Of a stretch of 64,000 nt of DNA, positions 18,857 to 27,164 are shown piece by piece; the first letter of the stretch is position 1; each line of letters begins with the position of its first letter. This stretch comes from Salinisphaera sp. (GTDB taxonomy: Bacteria; Pseudomonadota; Gammaproteobacteria; Nevskiales; Salinisphaeraceae): contig NZ_PBYA01000056.1 of the NCBI RefSeq assembly GCF_002729955.1, forward strand, positions 1 to 64,000. Direction: 5' to 3'. A model generated the notes under the pieces. The model searched no databases, was not told the DNA's origin, and saw nothing but the letters and a program-made list of their open reading frames with translations. A program made the position numbers and the translations under genes.

Positions 18857-20284
18857 ATGCCACGCGTAGCCCCCGCGCTCACCGAAGGTTCGATCGTAAG
18901 AGCGCTGTTCTCGCTGGCGGTACCGATCGTATTTGCCAACCTGCTGCAGACCGCCTACCAGCTTATCGATACCTTCTGGGTGGGCCGGCTGGGCGCGAGC
19001 GCGGTCGCTGCGGTGTCGCTGAGCTTTCCGGTGATTTTCTTTCTGATCTCGTTGGGGCTCGGCCTGGCGGTGGCCGGCACCATCCTCGTGGCCCAGTACC
19101 AGGGCCGCGGCGATACGGCGATGGTCAACCGCGTCTCGGCCCAGGCTTTGATCGGCGTGGGGGCCATATCGCTGGTGCTGGCCGTGCTCGGCGTGCTCGG
19201 CGCGCATGCGGTGGTCGCCTTCCTGGGAGCGGCGGAGGATGTACTGCCGCTGGCCACGGAATATCTGCGCGTGTCGTTCGTTGGCCTGCCGTTTCTGTTT
19301 GCCTATGTGATCTTCCAGTCGCTCATGCGCGGGGTGGGCGATGCGCGTACGCCGTTGCTGATCGTCACCGGCACGGTGGCGCTGAACTTCGTGCTCGACC
19401 CGTTGTTCATTCTGGGCTGGGGGCCGGTGCCCGGCATGGGCGTAAGCGGGGCGGCGCTGGCCACGGTCATCACCCAGGGGCTGGCCGCGGTCGTGGGCCT
19501 GGCCATGCTGTTTTCCGGGCGCTATGGCATTCGACTGCAGCGTAGCCATCTGGTGCCGGATTTCGCCCTGATCTGGCGTTTGCTCAAGCTCGGGCTGCCC
19601 GCGGCGGTGGAGCAGTCCACCCGCGCGCTCGGGCTCATGCTCATGACGATACTGGTGGCCGGCTTCGGCACCATCACGCTGGCGGCCTACGGGATCGGCA
19701 CGCGCATGCTCAGCTTCGTGATCATTCCGGCCCTGGGGCTGTCGCAGGCCAGCTCCGCGCTGATCGGCCAGAATATCGGCGCCCAGCGTATCGACCGGGC
19801 CGAACACACTGCCTGGCTGAGTGCCGCGATCGGCTTCGTGCTGCTGTCGCTGGTGGGCGTTGTTACCTTCGTTTTCGCGCGGCCCATCGTGACCCTGTTC
19901 GTGCCCGACGCGCCCGCGGTCATCGAAACGGGCAGCCTCTTCGTGCGGATCACCGCGCTGGCCTATGGGGTGGTGGGGGCCCAGATCGTGCTCACCGGCG
20001 CGTTTCGCGGCTCGGGCAATACGCTGGTGGCCATGGCCATCGCGCTGGTTTCGCAATGGATGCTGCAGTTTCCGCTGGCCTGGCTGCTGGCCGAGCGCAG
20101 CGGCCTGGGTGCGACCGGTATCTGGATTGCCTACCCGATCCAGAACGTGCTTACCGCGCTGATCGTGGTGATCTGGTTTGCGCGCGGCAGCTGGAAGCAT
20201 CGCAACGTCATCGAAGAACCCGCGCCGGCAAGCGAAGTGTCGCGTTACCGGCCGGGCAGTGTCACCAATACCACCCTGCGCTAG
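18857..20284 (+). CDS. MATE family efflux transporter
   Basis: The 475-residue protein has twelve predicted helices in two MatE repeats. It opens with LFSLAVPIVFANLLQTAYQLID, split here as LFSLAVPIVFANLL and QTAYQLID, followed by TFWVGRLG. This is typical of the NorM/DinF branch. These pumps expel cationic drugs in exchange for Na+ or H+. The start at 18857 is used because the 14 residues upstream are Arg-rich and the first helix follows at once. Confidence 0.88.
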   Translation: MPRVAPALTEGSIVRALFSLAVPIVFANLLQTAYQLIDTFWVGRLGASAVAAVSLSFPVIFFLISLGLGLAVAGTILVAQYQGRGDTAMVNRVSAQALIGVGAISLVLAVLGVLGAHAVVAFLGAAEDVLPLATEYLRVSFVGLPFLFAYVIFQSLMRGVGDARTPLLIVTGTVALNFVLDPLFILGWGPVPGMGVSGAALATVITQGLAAVVGLAMLFSGRYGIRLQRSHLVPDFALIWRLLKLGLPAAVEQSTRALGLMLMTILVAGFGTITLAAYGIGTRMLSFVIIPALGLSQASSALIGQNIGAQRIDRAEHTAWLSAAIGFVLLSLVGVVTFVFARPIVTLFVPDAPAVIETGSLFVRITALAYGVVGAQIVLTGAFRGSGNTLVAMAIALVSQWMLQFPLAWLLAERSGLGATGIWIAYPIQNVLTALIVVIWFARGSWKHRNVIEEPAPASEVSRYRPGSVTNTTLR

Positions 20285-20367
20285 CTGCCTGTGGGCATGG
20301 CAAAGCCGGCGACAGCGCGTAGGCTATGCAGCCAGCCCGCTTTTTCGCGATTCGACGAGACCCGTTC

Positions 20368-20781
20368 ATGAGCCATGCCCTGTCGACCCATTCCAGATCC
20401 CATCTGCTGGCACTGCTCGGCATCGCCGTGTTCTTCATGGCCAGCGGCATCGGGCATTTCATGTTCCCGGACTTCTTTCTGGCCATCGTGCCGGACTACA
20501 TTCCCATGCCGGCGCTGATGGTGGCCATCAGCGGCCTCGGCGAGCTGTTGGGCGCGATCGGCATTCTCATGCGGCGTACGCGCCGGCTCGCCGGTTTCGG
20601 GCTGCTGCTGCTCACGCTGGCGGTTTTCCCGGCCAATATCTACATGGCCCAGAACCCGGAACAGTTCAGTCAGTTCGCGCCCTGGCTGCTGTACGCGCGG
20701 CTGCCCCTGCAGCTCGTCATCCTGATATGGATCGCTTACGCCATGCGCCGCGCGCGCAGCGGCTACGGCGATTTCTATTAA
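20368..20781 (+). CDS. DoxX-like family membrane protein
   Basis: The 137-residue protein has four helices and a GIGHFMFPDFFLAIVPDYIP segment (given as GIGHFMFPDFF and AIVPDYIP). This is typical of the small DoxX/DUF6790-like inner-membrane proteins, as is the ISGLGELLGAIG helix. The physiological role is unknown; relatives are linked to redox or sulfur stress. The start at 20368 places the first helix near the N terminus. Confidence 0.7.
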   Translation: MSHALSTHSRSHLLALLGIAVFFMASGIGHFMFPDFFLAIVPDYIPMPALMVAISGLGELLGAIGILMRRTRRLAGFGLLLLTLAVFPANIYMAQNPEQFSQFAPWLLYARLPLQLVILIWIAYAMRRARSGYGDFY

Positions 20782-20912
20782 CCGGGCATTAAGCCGCACG
20801 CCGCGCGATACTCAGCCGCGTGGGTTGCCCTGGTTCGTCGGCTGTAGGCCAGCAGCAACCCGCCCCGGCGCCGTAAAGCGACGCGCGGGGCGCAGTCGAG
20901 GCCGGGCGGGGC

Positions 20913-21176
20913 TCAGTGCGATCGTAGCGCCGTGATCAGCTCATTCTTGGACATGTCGGAACGCCCCTCGATGCCGATCTGCTGCGCCTTTTCATAGAGC
21001 TGCTCGCGCGTCCACTCTTCGTATTCCGGATGCTTGCCGCCTTTCTTACCGGCCTTTTTGCGTGAGGTATTCGCGATGCGCGCGGCTTTTTCTTTGCTCA
21101 TACCCTCGTCGCGCAGCGCTTCGTACTGTTCCGGATCCTTGATGCTGCTGCGCTTTTCGTCTTCGCTCTGGGCCAT
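20913..21176 (-). CDS. Small basic protein with Rho N-terminal (SAP-like) domain
   Basis: The 87-residue protein starts MAQSEDEK. It has a charged ChaB/DUF7218-like first half (KDPEQYEALRDEGMSKEKAARIAN) and a Lys-rich linker (KKAGKKGGKH). The second half, WTREQLYEKAQQIGIEGRSDMSKNELITAL, given here as WTREQLYEKAQQIGI and SDMSKNELITAL, is a Rho termination factor N-terminal helical fold. Such proteins probably bind nucleic acid. It is transcribed divergently from the phosphatase gene. Confidence 0.75.
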   Translation of the reverse strand: MAQSEDEKRSSIKDPEQYEALRDEGMSKEKAARIANTSRKKAGKKGGKHPEYEEWTREQLYEKAQQIGIEGRSDMSKNELITALRSH

Positions 21177-21274
21177 GACCCTGTCCTGGTATGAATGATG
21201 GCCTCGATTCTGGCACGGTCGCAGTCTGTCTCCACACTTCGAACGACTCAGGTGAGCGCACCGGCGCGACGGCC

Positions 21275-22027
21275 ATGCCCGAGCTGATCCACGACTTCGA
21301 TGCCAATATCGCGGGCCGCGATTACGCGGTGGGCGATATCCACGGCTGCTTCTACATGCTCGATGCACTGCTCGAGCGCTTGGAGTTCGACGTGGCGAAG
21401 GATCGTCTGTTTTCGGTCGGTGATCTGATCGATCGGGGCCCGGACAGTGAGCGGGCGGCCGAATTTATCGATGCGCCCTGGTTTCATGCCATTCGCGGCA
21501 ATCACGAGCAGATGCTGCTCGATGCGGTCGACCATGGCGGGCAGGACCGCGCCCTCTGGCATATGAACGGCGGCGACTGGTTCGAGGCCGTCGAGCCTCT
21601 TGCGGCCGACGCGCTGACCGAGCGAGTACGCCAGCTGCCGCTCGCGGCGGCGATCGAGCTGGTCGAAGGCGGGACGGCCGCGCTCGTACATGCCAATGTA
21701 ATCGACCATAGCTTCGCCCGTACCGGGGCGTTGCTGGGTGCTGCCTCGGCCGAGGCCGAGGCGCTGTCCCTGTTGTTATGGAATCGCGATCGGGCCGATG
21801 CGCTCAACGGCAGGGGCTCCGGGCAGGTCGCCGTGGACGGCGTCGACGTGATCTATTTCGGGCATACACCCATGCGCGACGCCATGGCCTGTGCCAACAC
21901 GCGCTGGCTGGATACCGGCGCCTTCATGGGCGGGCGGCTGTCGATCGCCGAGCTGGGCGTGGCCGGCGAGGTGTGGTCGCTGTCGAGCGACCTCGACACG
22001 CTTTATCGCGGCTGGCGTTGGGTCTGA
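21275..22027 (+). CDS. Metallophosphoesterase, PrpA/PrpB-like protein phosphatase
   Basis: The 250-residue cytoplasmic enzyme has the calcineurin-like metal-binding motifs in order: GDIHG (D-x-H-G), GDLIDRGPDS (GDxxDRG), RGNHE (GNHE), then VIYFGHTP near the C terminus. These bind two metal ions and act on phospho-Ser/Thr proteins or Ap4A-like nucleotides. The start at 21275 matches the length of PrpA/PrpB; the open frame reaches back to 21191. Confidence 0.8.
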   Translation: MPELIHDFDANIAGRDYAVGDIHGCFYMLDALLERLEFDVAKDRLFSVGDLIDRGPDSERAAEFIDAPWFHAIRGNHEQMLLDAVDHGGQDRALWHMNGGDWFEAVEPLAADALTERVRQLPLAAAIELVEGGTAALVHANVIDHSFARTGALLGAASAEAEALSLLLWNRDRADALNGRGSGQVAVDGVDVIYFGHTPMRDAMACANTRWLDTGAFMGGRLSIAELGVAGEVWSLSSDLDTLYRGWRWV

Positions 22028-22035
22028 AGCCGGCG

Positions 22036-22524
22036 TCAATCGACTGATGGATCGTCACCCGGCGCGCTGGCGTCGAACAGGCGGGCGCCGGGGCCGGCCT
22101 GAGCGGCGATATCGTCGGGGTTGCGCAACGGGCAGGCCTGCAGCGACAGGCAGCCGCAGCCGATACAGCCGTCGAGCTGATCGCGCAGCTTCGTGAGCTG
22201 CGCGATGCGTTCTTCGAGCTGGTTCTTCCAGCCGTCCGACAGCCGCCGCCAGTCCTCGGCCGACGGCGCGCGGCCGTCCGGCAGGGTGGCCAGCGCCTGG
22301 CCGATGTCCGCCAGCGGAATGCCCACACGCTGGGCGGCCTTGATAAGTGCCACCACGCGCAGCACGTCGCGGCTATAACGGCGCTGGTTGCCGGCATTTC
22401 GGCGGCTTCGGATCAGGCCCTTGGTTTCGTAGAAGTGCAGGGCGGAAACCGCGACGCCGCTGCGGCGCGCGACTTCGCCGACCGATAAAGTCTTGCGAGG
22501 CGGTATGGAGGTGTCGAGGTTCAT
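22036..22524 (-). CDS. soxR: Redox-sensitive transcriptional activator SoxR
   Basis: The 162-residue MerR-family regulator has an N-terminal winged helix ([21 protein letters not shown]) and a dimerisation helix. Its [2Fe-2S] cluster site is Cys120, Cys123, Cys125 and Cys131 in the exact C-x2-C-x-C-x5-C spacing. SoxR is activated by redox-cycling compounds through oxidation of the cluster. A promoter with a 19-bp spacer and a dyad lies 60 bp upstream, facing the arylamine N-acetyltransferase gene. SoxR therefore probably controls that gene rather than a soxS, which is not present here. Confidence 0.93.
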   Translation of the reverse strand: MNLDTSIPPRKTLSVGEVARRSGVAVSALHFYETKGLIRSRRNAGNQRRYSRDVLRVVALIKAAQRVGIPLADIGQALATLPDGRAPSAEDWRRLSDGWKNQLEERIAQLTKLRDQLDGCIGCGCLSLQACPLRNPDDIAAQAGPGARLFDASAPGDDPSVD

Positions 22525-22583
22525 GCGTAATGCGGTGCCTCACCGCGCGCAGGGCCGCGCGTCGAGAAAATTTGCCCGATCCG

Positions 22584-22614
22584 TTGACCTCAATTTTACT
22601 TTAGGTTGCATGCT
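22584..22614 (+). promoter_or_regulatory. MerR-type promoter with SoxR-box-like dyad
   Basis: TTGACC (22584-22589) and CATGCT (22609-22614) are separated by 19 bp, the unusual spacing that MerR-family activators correct. The dyad ACCTCAA...TTTAGGT (22587-22606) sits in the spacer and resembles the soxS box CCTCAAG...CTTGAGG. It faces the acetyltransferase gene. Confidence 0.65.
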
Positions 22615-22719
22615 CTTGCCATTGCTTCGAGTGGACGAGCGATCGTTGGCACTGGCCATGCATGCATCGCGGCATGCATCGTCGATGCCGGTGTCGAACC
22701 CAAACACGGAATAGGGCCC

Positions 22720-23583
22720 ATGAAACCAAGTTCATCTGCCGATACGCCACAGCACGGGCCGGCCAGCCAGGCAATCGACCTGGGCGCCTATTTCCAGCGC
22801 ATCGGCTACCACGGCTTCTGCGCACCCACATTCGAGGTATTGCAGGCGTTGATGCGCCACCACATGGCCTCGATCCCGTTCGAGGCCGTCGACGTGATGC
22901 GGGGTCAGGGCGTCGACCTCGACCCGGGCGCGGTCGACCGCAAGATGATTCACGGCCGCCGCGGCGGCTATTGTTTCGAGCATACGAGCCTGTTCCGGCG
23001 CGTCTTGCAGGCGCTCGGTTTTGCCTTGGAGCCGCATCTGGCGCGGGTGTGGATTCATGGCGGTAGCGACGCCCCGGCCGCCACCCACGCCTCGCTCAAG
23101 GTCGAGGCAGACGGTCGGCTGTGGCTGGTCGACGTCGGCTTTGGCGGCTTCCTGTCGAATCAGCCGTTGGCCTGGCGGCCCAACGAAGCACAGCCAACCG
23201 CGTTCGGGACGTTCCGGCTGGTCGAAACCCGCGACGGCTACATGCTCGAAAATCGCTATCAGGACGGCTGGTCGCCGCTTTACGAAATACTGGACTTCGA
23301 CTGGCAGCCAATCGATTTCGAGATGGCCAACCACTACGTCGCCACCCACCCCCAATCGCTGTTCAAGCGCGAACTCATGATCGCCCGCACCGAAGACAAG
23401 GTGCGCTACAGCCTATCCAATAATCGCTTCACCACCCGTTTTGCCCATGGCATGACGCAGGAACGGGTCCTCGACGAGACGGCGCTGGCCGATACGCTTG
23501 CCGCAACCTTCGGCCTGCCGGTTGGCGACACCTGGCAGGCGATGATTGCCGCCATCGTCGCCCGGGGCGACGGCGGCGGCTAA
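22720..23583 (+). CDS. nat: Arylamine N-acetyltransferase
   Basis: The 287-residue enzyme keeps the full NAT catalytic triad: Cys85 in RGGYCFE, His123 in THASL and Asp138 in VDVGFGG. It transfers acetyl groups from acetyl-CoA to aromatic amines and hydrazines. The start at 22720 is preferred over an upstream frame that runs through the promoter. It is divergent from soxR and has a SoxR-type promoter, which would tie arylamine or redox-drug detoxification to redox stress. Length is normal. Confidence 0.9.
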   Translation: MKPSSSADTPQHGPASQAIDLGAYFQRIGYHGFCAPTFEVLQALMRHHMASIPFEAVDVMRGQGVDLDPGAVDRKMIHGRRGGYCFEHTSLFRRVLQALGFALEPHLARVWIHGGSDAPAATHASLKVEADGRLWLVDVGFGGFLSNQPLAWRPNEAQPTAFGTFRLVETRDGYMLENRYQDGWSPLYEILDFDWQPIDFEMANHYVATHPQSLFKRELMIARTEDKVRYSLSNNRFTTRFAHGMTQERVLDETALADTLAATFGLPVGDTWQAMIAAIVARGDGGG

Positions 23584-23639
23584 GCGCGCAACGCGTGCCG
23601 CGAGAAGGCGCGCCGGCGAGGGGCAGGTCCGGCTTCGAC

Positions 23640-24965
23640 TCAGTCGGGCGCGGCAAGCATCTGCATGAGTTCGGCGCATTCGTTGGGCGGCGGCTCGCCG
23701 GCAAAGCGACCGGCCAGATAATCCACGGCGGCGGAAGCATGGGTGAGCGTTGCGCTGATGTGCTCGCCCAGCGCATAGCTGAAACGCACGGCGGGCACGC
23801 CGGCCGCGCAGTAGGTGGCCGCCAGCGTCTTGGCATCCCGGCGCGGCGTGACCTGGTCGAAAAACGCCTGGTAGTAGAACAGCGGCGCGGCAAAGCCCTG
23901 CTGGCCCAGGCGGTTCTCGGCGGTCACCTTCTGCACCGCCGGGACGGCGAGAAAATTGTCCACCGTGGTGTAGTCCTGCATGTCGTCGAAAGCGTAGGAG
24001 AGCACCGGATCCTTCACCCAGGCAAGTTCCTGGCCGATGCAGCTCTCGCCGACGTCCGCCAGCATCTCGCGGCCGTCCTCGTTCATGAGTTTTTCGGTGT
24101 CGATGGAATCGTAGGCGCGCGACAGACCCACCACGGCCGCGAAATACATGCCGGCAAAAACGCCGCCGTTGACGGCTTCGGCCGAACTGGCCAGATCGGC
24201 CGGCGGCCCGCCGGCGGCCACGCCCACGAGCGGAATCGTCGGCGCATAGTCGGCCGCGATTTCGGCCGCCCAGAGGCTGGCGAACGCGCCGCCGGAATAG
24301 CCCCACAGCGCGACCGGCGTATCGGTATTCACCCAGTTATCGGGCAGAAAGTTCTGGGTGGCACGAATGGCGTCGAGCACGCCCTGGCCGGAATTACGGC
24401 CGGCCAGAAACTGCGATTCCGGGCCTTCGTAGTCGGGGATCACCACCACCCAGCCGCGACGGAGCGCCTTGTCCATGAGCATGTGCTCCACCATCGAGCC
24501 GCTGAGCATCGTGTAGGAGGGCGCACAGCGACGCGTGAGCGCGTCGTAGGCGACCTGATACGACAACAGCCTGGGCTGCGGGTCGTCCGGCACCAGAATG
24601 GTGGCGATATCGACCTGGGGTTTTCCGTCACCATCGGCGGTCGCATAAGCCACCTGCCAGGCCCTCGCATTGACCCCGAAAAAGTAATACGCCTCGGGCG
24701 ATACGGGGCGGTAACGCAATATCGTGCCCGGCGCGGCCGCGGCCAGTTCGGCTTCCACGGGCTGGGCATGAAAGGCGTCGTCGTCCGGCTCAGTGAACGG
24801 CGCCACGGGCTTGGAAAAACGCGCGGCCGTGTCGGCGATTGATGCCGGCGGCACGGCGAAATCCTGTGCGGGCGGGTGCCAGGCACAGCCGACGCTGAAA
24901 ACGGTCACGGCGAGCGCGGCCAGCCGCCGCGTGCATCGTCCAAACGAGCGGAAACTGTTCATCAA
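23640..24965 (-). CDS. Secreted lipase (LIP family) lipoprotein
   Basis: The 441-residue protein has a lipoprotein signal (Arg-rich start, hydrophobic core, lipobox FSVGC27). Its alpha/beta hydrolase domain is of the secretory lipase (LIP) type. The nucleophile is Ser224 in WGYSGGAF. A catalytic Asp is likely in FYYQAFFDQVTP and a His in ALGEHISATLTHAS. It is likely anchored to the outer or inner membrane and hydrolyses esters. It is convergent with nat. A palindromic site (24984-25000) overlaps its likely promoter. Confidence 0.82.
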   Translation of the reverse strand: MMNSFRSFGRCTRRLAALAVTVFSVGCAWHPPAQDFAVPPASIADTAARFSKPVAPFTEPDDDAFHAQPVEAELAAAAPGTILRYRPVSPEAYYFFGVNARAWQVAYATADGDGKPQVDIATILVPDDPQPRLLSYQVAYDALTRRCAPSYTMLSGSMVEHMLMDKALRRGWVVVIPDYEGPESQFLAGRNSGQGVLDAIRATQNFLPDNWVNTDTPVALWGYSGGAFASLWAAEIAADYAPTIPLVGVAAGGPPADLASSAEAVNGGVFAGMYFAAVVGLSRAYDSIDTEKLMNEDGREMLADVGESCIGQELAWVKDPVLSYAFDDMQDYTTVDNFLAVPAVQKVTAENRLGQQGFAAPLFYYQAFFDQVTPRRDAKTLAATYCAAGVPAVRFSYALGEHISATLTHASAAVDYLAGRFAGEPPPNECAELMQMLAAPD

Positions 24966-24983
24966 TCGAGTCTGTCCTAAAAC

Positions 24984-25000
24984 ATGCCCAAAGTCGGCAT
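24984..25000. promoter_or_regulatory. Operator-like site, motif ATGCCC...GGCAT (copy 2)
   Basis: ATGCCCAAAGTCGGCAT lies 19-35 bp upstream of the lipase start codon, a position where a bound protein would block transcription. It resembles the sites at 14279-14296 and 31107-31123. Confidence 0.4.
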
Positions 25001-25557
25001 CGCACCGGGGAGGCGCATGCTATATCGCGCAACACGATTTTGCTCGGCCACTTGCAGCGCTTGAGCGTGAGCGCTGCTGCGGCGCCCGCGGCTTCGTGGC
25101 GCGTATCGAGGCAATCGCGAACAGCAGGGGAATCCCGACAAATTGGCATTAATCGGGTAATATTCCCGAGTCAGGGAAAAGCGCTCTTAAAAACGAAATG
25201 AAATTTCGATAATAGGCTGGTGCGAAGGCGCAGGCCCGGCTTTATCCGCTCCCCGAGACCGCTCTACCGGCTTGGCTGTATTGCTCCGGGCGCGGGTAAT
25301 CGGCGTACGAGCGCGTCGACCGCGCGGTGAGGCGATATCCCGTGCACAACTCAATAGCGATGCGGCTTTTACCCGGTCAGATCCGTTGCTAAAACGCCAG
25401 CTGGCGCGTTGTGCCGCGTATCTGCAAGCGGCTTTGATGCCGGTTCGCTTGTCTGTCGTAGGAACGGCGGCAGGGGTCTTGCAAGAAGTTGTATAACGCA
25501 ATAGTGTCGCTATACGCGGCCGAAGAGCTGCATAACGAAAAACAAAAGAGGTGGGGG
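25001..25557. other. Intergenic region between lipase and AraC regulator genes
   Basis: About 560 bp without a convincing gene. It is richer in A and T around 25140-25210 and holds the near-palindrome CGGGTAATATTCCCG (25156-25170). It must contain the AraC gene promoter. The short open frames here have no coding signs. Confidence 0.5.
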
Positions 25558-26625
25558 ATGCGCGATTCAGAGGAGCTTCTACGTCTGATTTACGGCGCGC
25601 TGGTGGCTGCCGATATCGATCTGGATGCCATCGATCAAATTCTGGAGTTCTCCTGCGAGCAGATGAGCGACCCGTCGCGGCGCTCGCGCCATGAATGGCA
25701 GGTCAATTTCTGGCATGCCGTCGAGCAGGTTTCGGGCGATGCGGATATCGGCATTCACCTGTGCCCGCACCTGCCGCTGTTTCGCAACAGCGCCATCGAG
25801 TATCTGTTCTTGAGCTGCCGTACCTTCGGCCAGGCCTGCCGGCTCGCGCTGCGCTACGATCGACTGGTCAGCGACGCGTTCCGCGGCGCTATCGATATCG
25901 AAGGCGGCCAGGGCGTGGTCCGTATCACCGGCACCAACGGCAGCGACTCGGTGCTGCGCCATTCCGAAGTCTGCTTCGTCTACGGCGTGATCGACTTCTT
26001 CGCCCATATGACCCAGGGCGCGTTCGTGGCCCAGAGCGTGCACCTGTGCTGCGACCCTGGCCCCGCGCGCGACGACTATGCGCGCATTTTTGCCTGTCCC
26101 GTGTCGTTCGGCGCCGGCAAGAGCGAGATCCGCTTCGATGCCGCCCTGTTCGATCTGGAAAGCGAGTACCAGAACCCCGACATGCTCAAGATCCATTGCG
26201 AGCATGCCGACCGCGAGTTCACCAGCCTCAAGCGTCAGGACATGATCGACCAGCTACGCGCCGCGATCATGCGGCGGCTACCCGGTTCGGAAGGGGTGGA
26301 TATCGAGCTGGATGATATCGCCCGGGATATCGGCGATCACGGCCGGCATGTGCGCAGCGAACTCGCCGCCGTGGGCACCTCGTTTCGTACGCTCGTGCAG
26401 CATGTGCGTTTCAACATGGCCTGCCGGCTGCTTACCCGTTCCAATGCCGGTACCGAGACCATTGCCGACATGCTCGGCTTCTCCGGGGAGCGCTCGTTTC
26501 GTCGCGCCTTCAAGTCTCTGAGCGGGGTCACACCGGGTGCATATCGCAAGGCCCAATGCGATCAGTGTCAGCGCAAGGGCGACCCCTGGCAGGTGCTCTC
26601 ACGCATGATGTCCATCGACAGCTGA
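25558..26625 (+). CDS. AraC family transcriptional regulator (arabinose-binding-like N domain)
   Basis: The 355-residue protein has an N-terminal Arabinose_bd-type domain (about 20-220) of the kind found in OruR/ArgR-like regulators. A C-terminal AraC double helix-turn-helix (about 250-335) includes TIADMLGFSGERSFRRAFK, the second recognition helix. The start at 25558 has a strong ribosome site (GAGGTGGGGG); an upstream in-frame start lacks one. It probably activates a catabolic gene, possibly the neighbouring lipase, in response to a small ligand. Confidence 0.85.
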   Translation: MRDSEELLRLIYGALVAADIDLDAIDQILEFSCEQMSDPSRRSRHEWQVNFWHAVEQVSGDADIGIHLCPHLPLFRNSAIEYLFLSCRTFGQACRLALRYDRLVSDAFRGAIDIEGGQGVVRITGTNGSDSVLRHSEVCFVYGVIDFFAHMTQGAFVAQSVHLCCDPGPARDDYARIFACPVSFGAGKSEIRFDAALFDLESEYQNPDMLKIHCEHADREFTSLKRQDMIDQLRAAIMRRLPGSEGVDIELDDIARDIGDHGRHVRSELAAVGTSFRTLVQHVRFNMACRLLTRSNAGTETIADMLGFSGERSFRRAFKSLSGVTPGAYRKAQCDQCQRKGDPWQVLSRMMSIDS

Positions 26626-27023
26626 GCGGCCGTCCGGCGCGTCGCGGCGGTATCGGTCGCGGCTGCCGGCGAGCACGATCGCCGGGCTGATTGTCCGTCT
26701 GCCAGACCTCACCCCAGCGCATACCCGCGGCCGCAATCGTTGCGTGGGTGGCGCGTAATTCGATATGAGCCGCTGCCAGCGCTGCGTCTGTCAGCGCGAT
26801 CGGCAGCGGTATGCGTGTGCGTTGCCAAGGGTCGATGTGCGTTCGGAGCAACGCCAGCGAAACAACGTTTTGATGCCCTCGGCGGCGCCCTCGCCAGTCA
26901 TCAAATAGCGCGCGTTTCGCCTGCGAATACGTCGATCTCGCACCGCAGCAAACGCGAATTCCGGGAAAAAAATCTTGCCTCCGGTGCGGCAAAAACCACA
27001 TACGAAACAGCGTTATGTCGACA
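26626..27023. other. Intergenic region upstream of the Ig-like lipoprotein
   Basis: About 400 bp with no supported gene. Open frames on both strands here show Arg/Pro/Ala-rich shadow composition. The promoter of the lipoprotein transcript should lie at the right end, before the conserved leader at 27024. Confidence 0.4.
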
Positions 27024-27162
27024 GGGGGACTCTACTGACAGTTGGGTCTGTCAGTCGCGTCCTTGTACGCCGCGTGGCCTGTCGGTTCCTGTAAAGGCCA
27101 GCCCGGAACGCCTCCGGGACAGGACAACGAAAACGGGGAGATGGCCGCAGGGCCAATAACGC
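27024..27162 (+). ncRNA. Conserved structured 5' leader, copy 1 (uncharacterised)
   Basis: GGAC (27027-27030) pairs with GTCC (27059-27062). Inside it CTGACAG (27035-27041) pairs with CTGTCAG (27048-27054) around a six-base loop. The strand continues as TCGCGTCCTTGTA. A second block, GGGGAG...GGCCGCAGGGCCA (27136-27156), ends next to the coding start. Both blocks recur in the same order at 33345-33470. I recognise no named riboswitch. It could be a cis-regulatory RNA or a conserved promoter-leader. Confidence 0.5.
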
Positions 27163-27164
27163 TT

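Noticed and set aside
25150-25170. CGGGTAATATTCCCG as another copy of the dispersed element
   Set aside because: The sequence around it does not align with copies B and C; a chance palindrome or local operator is as likely.
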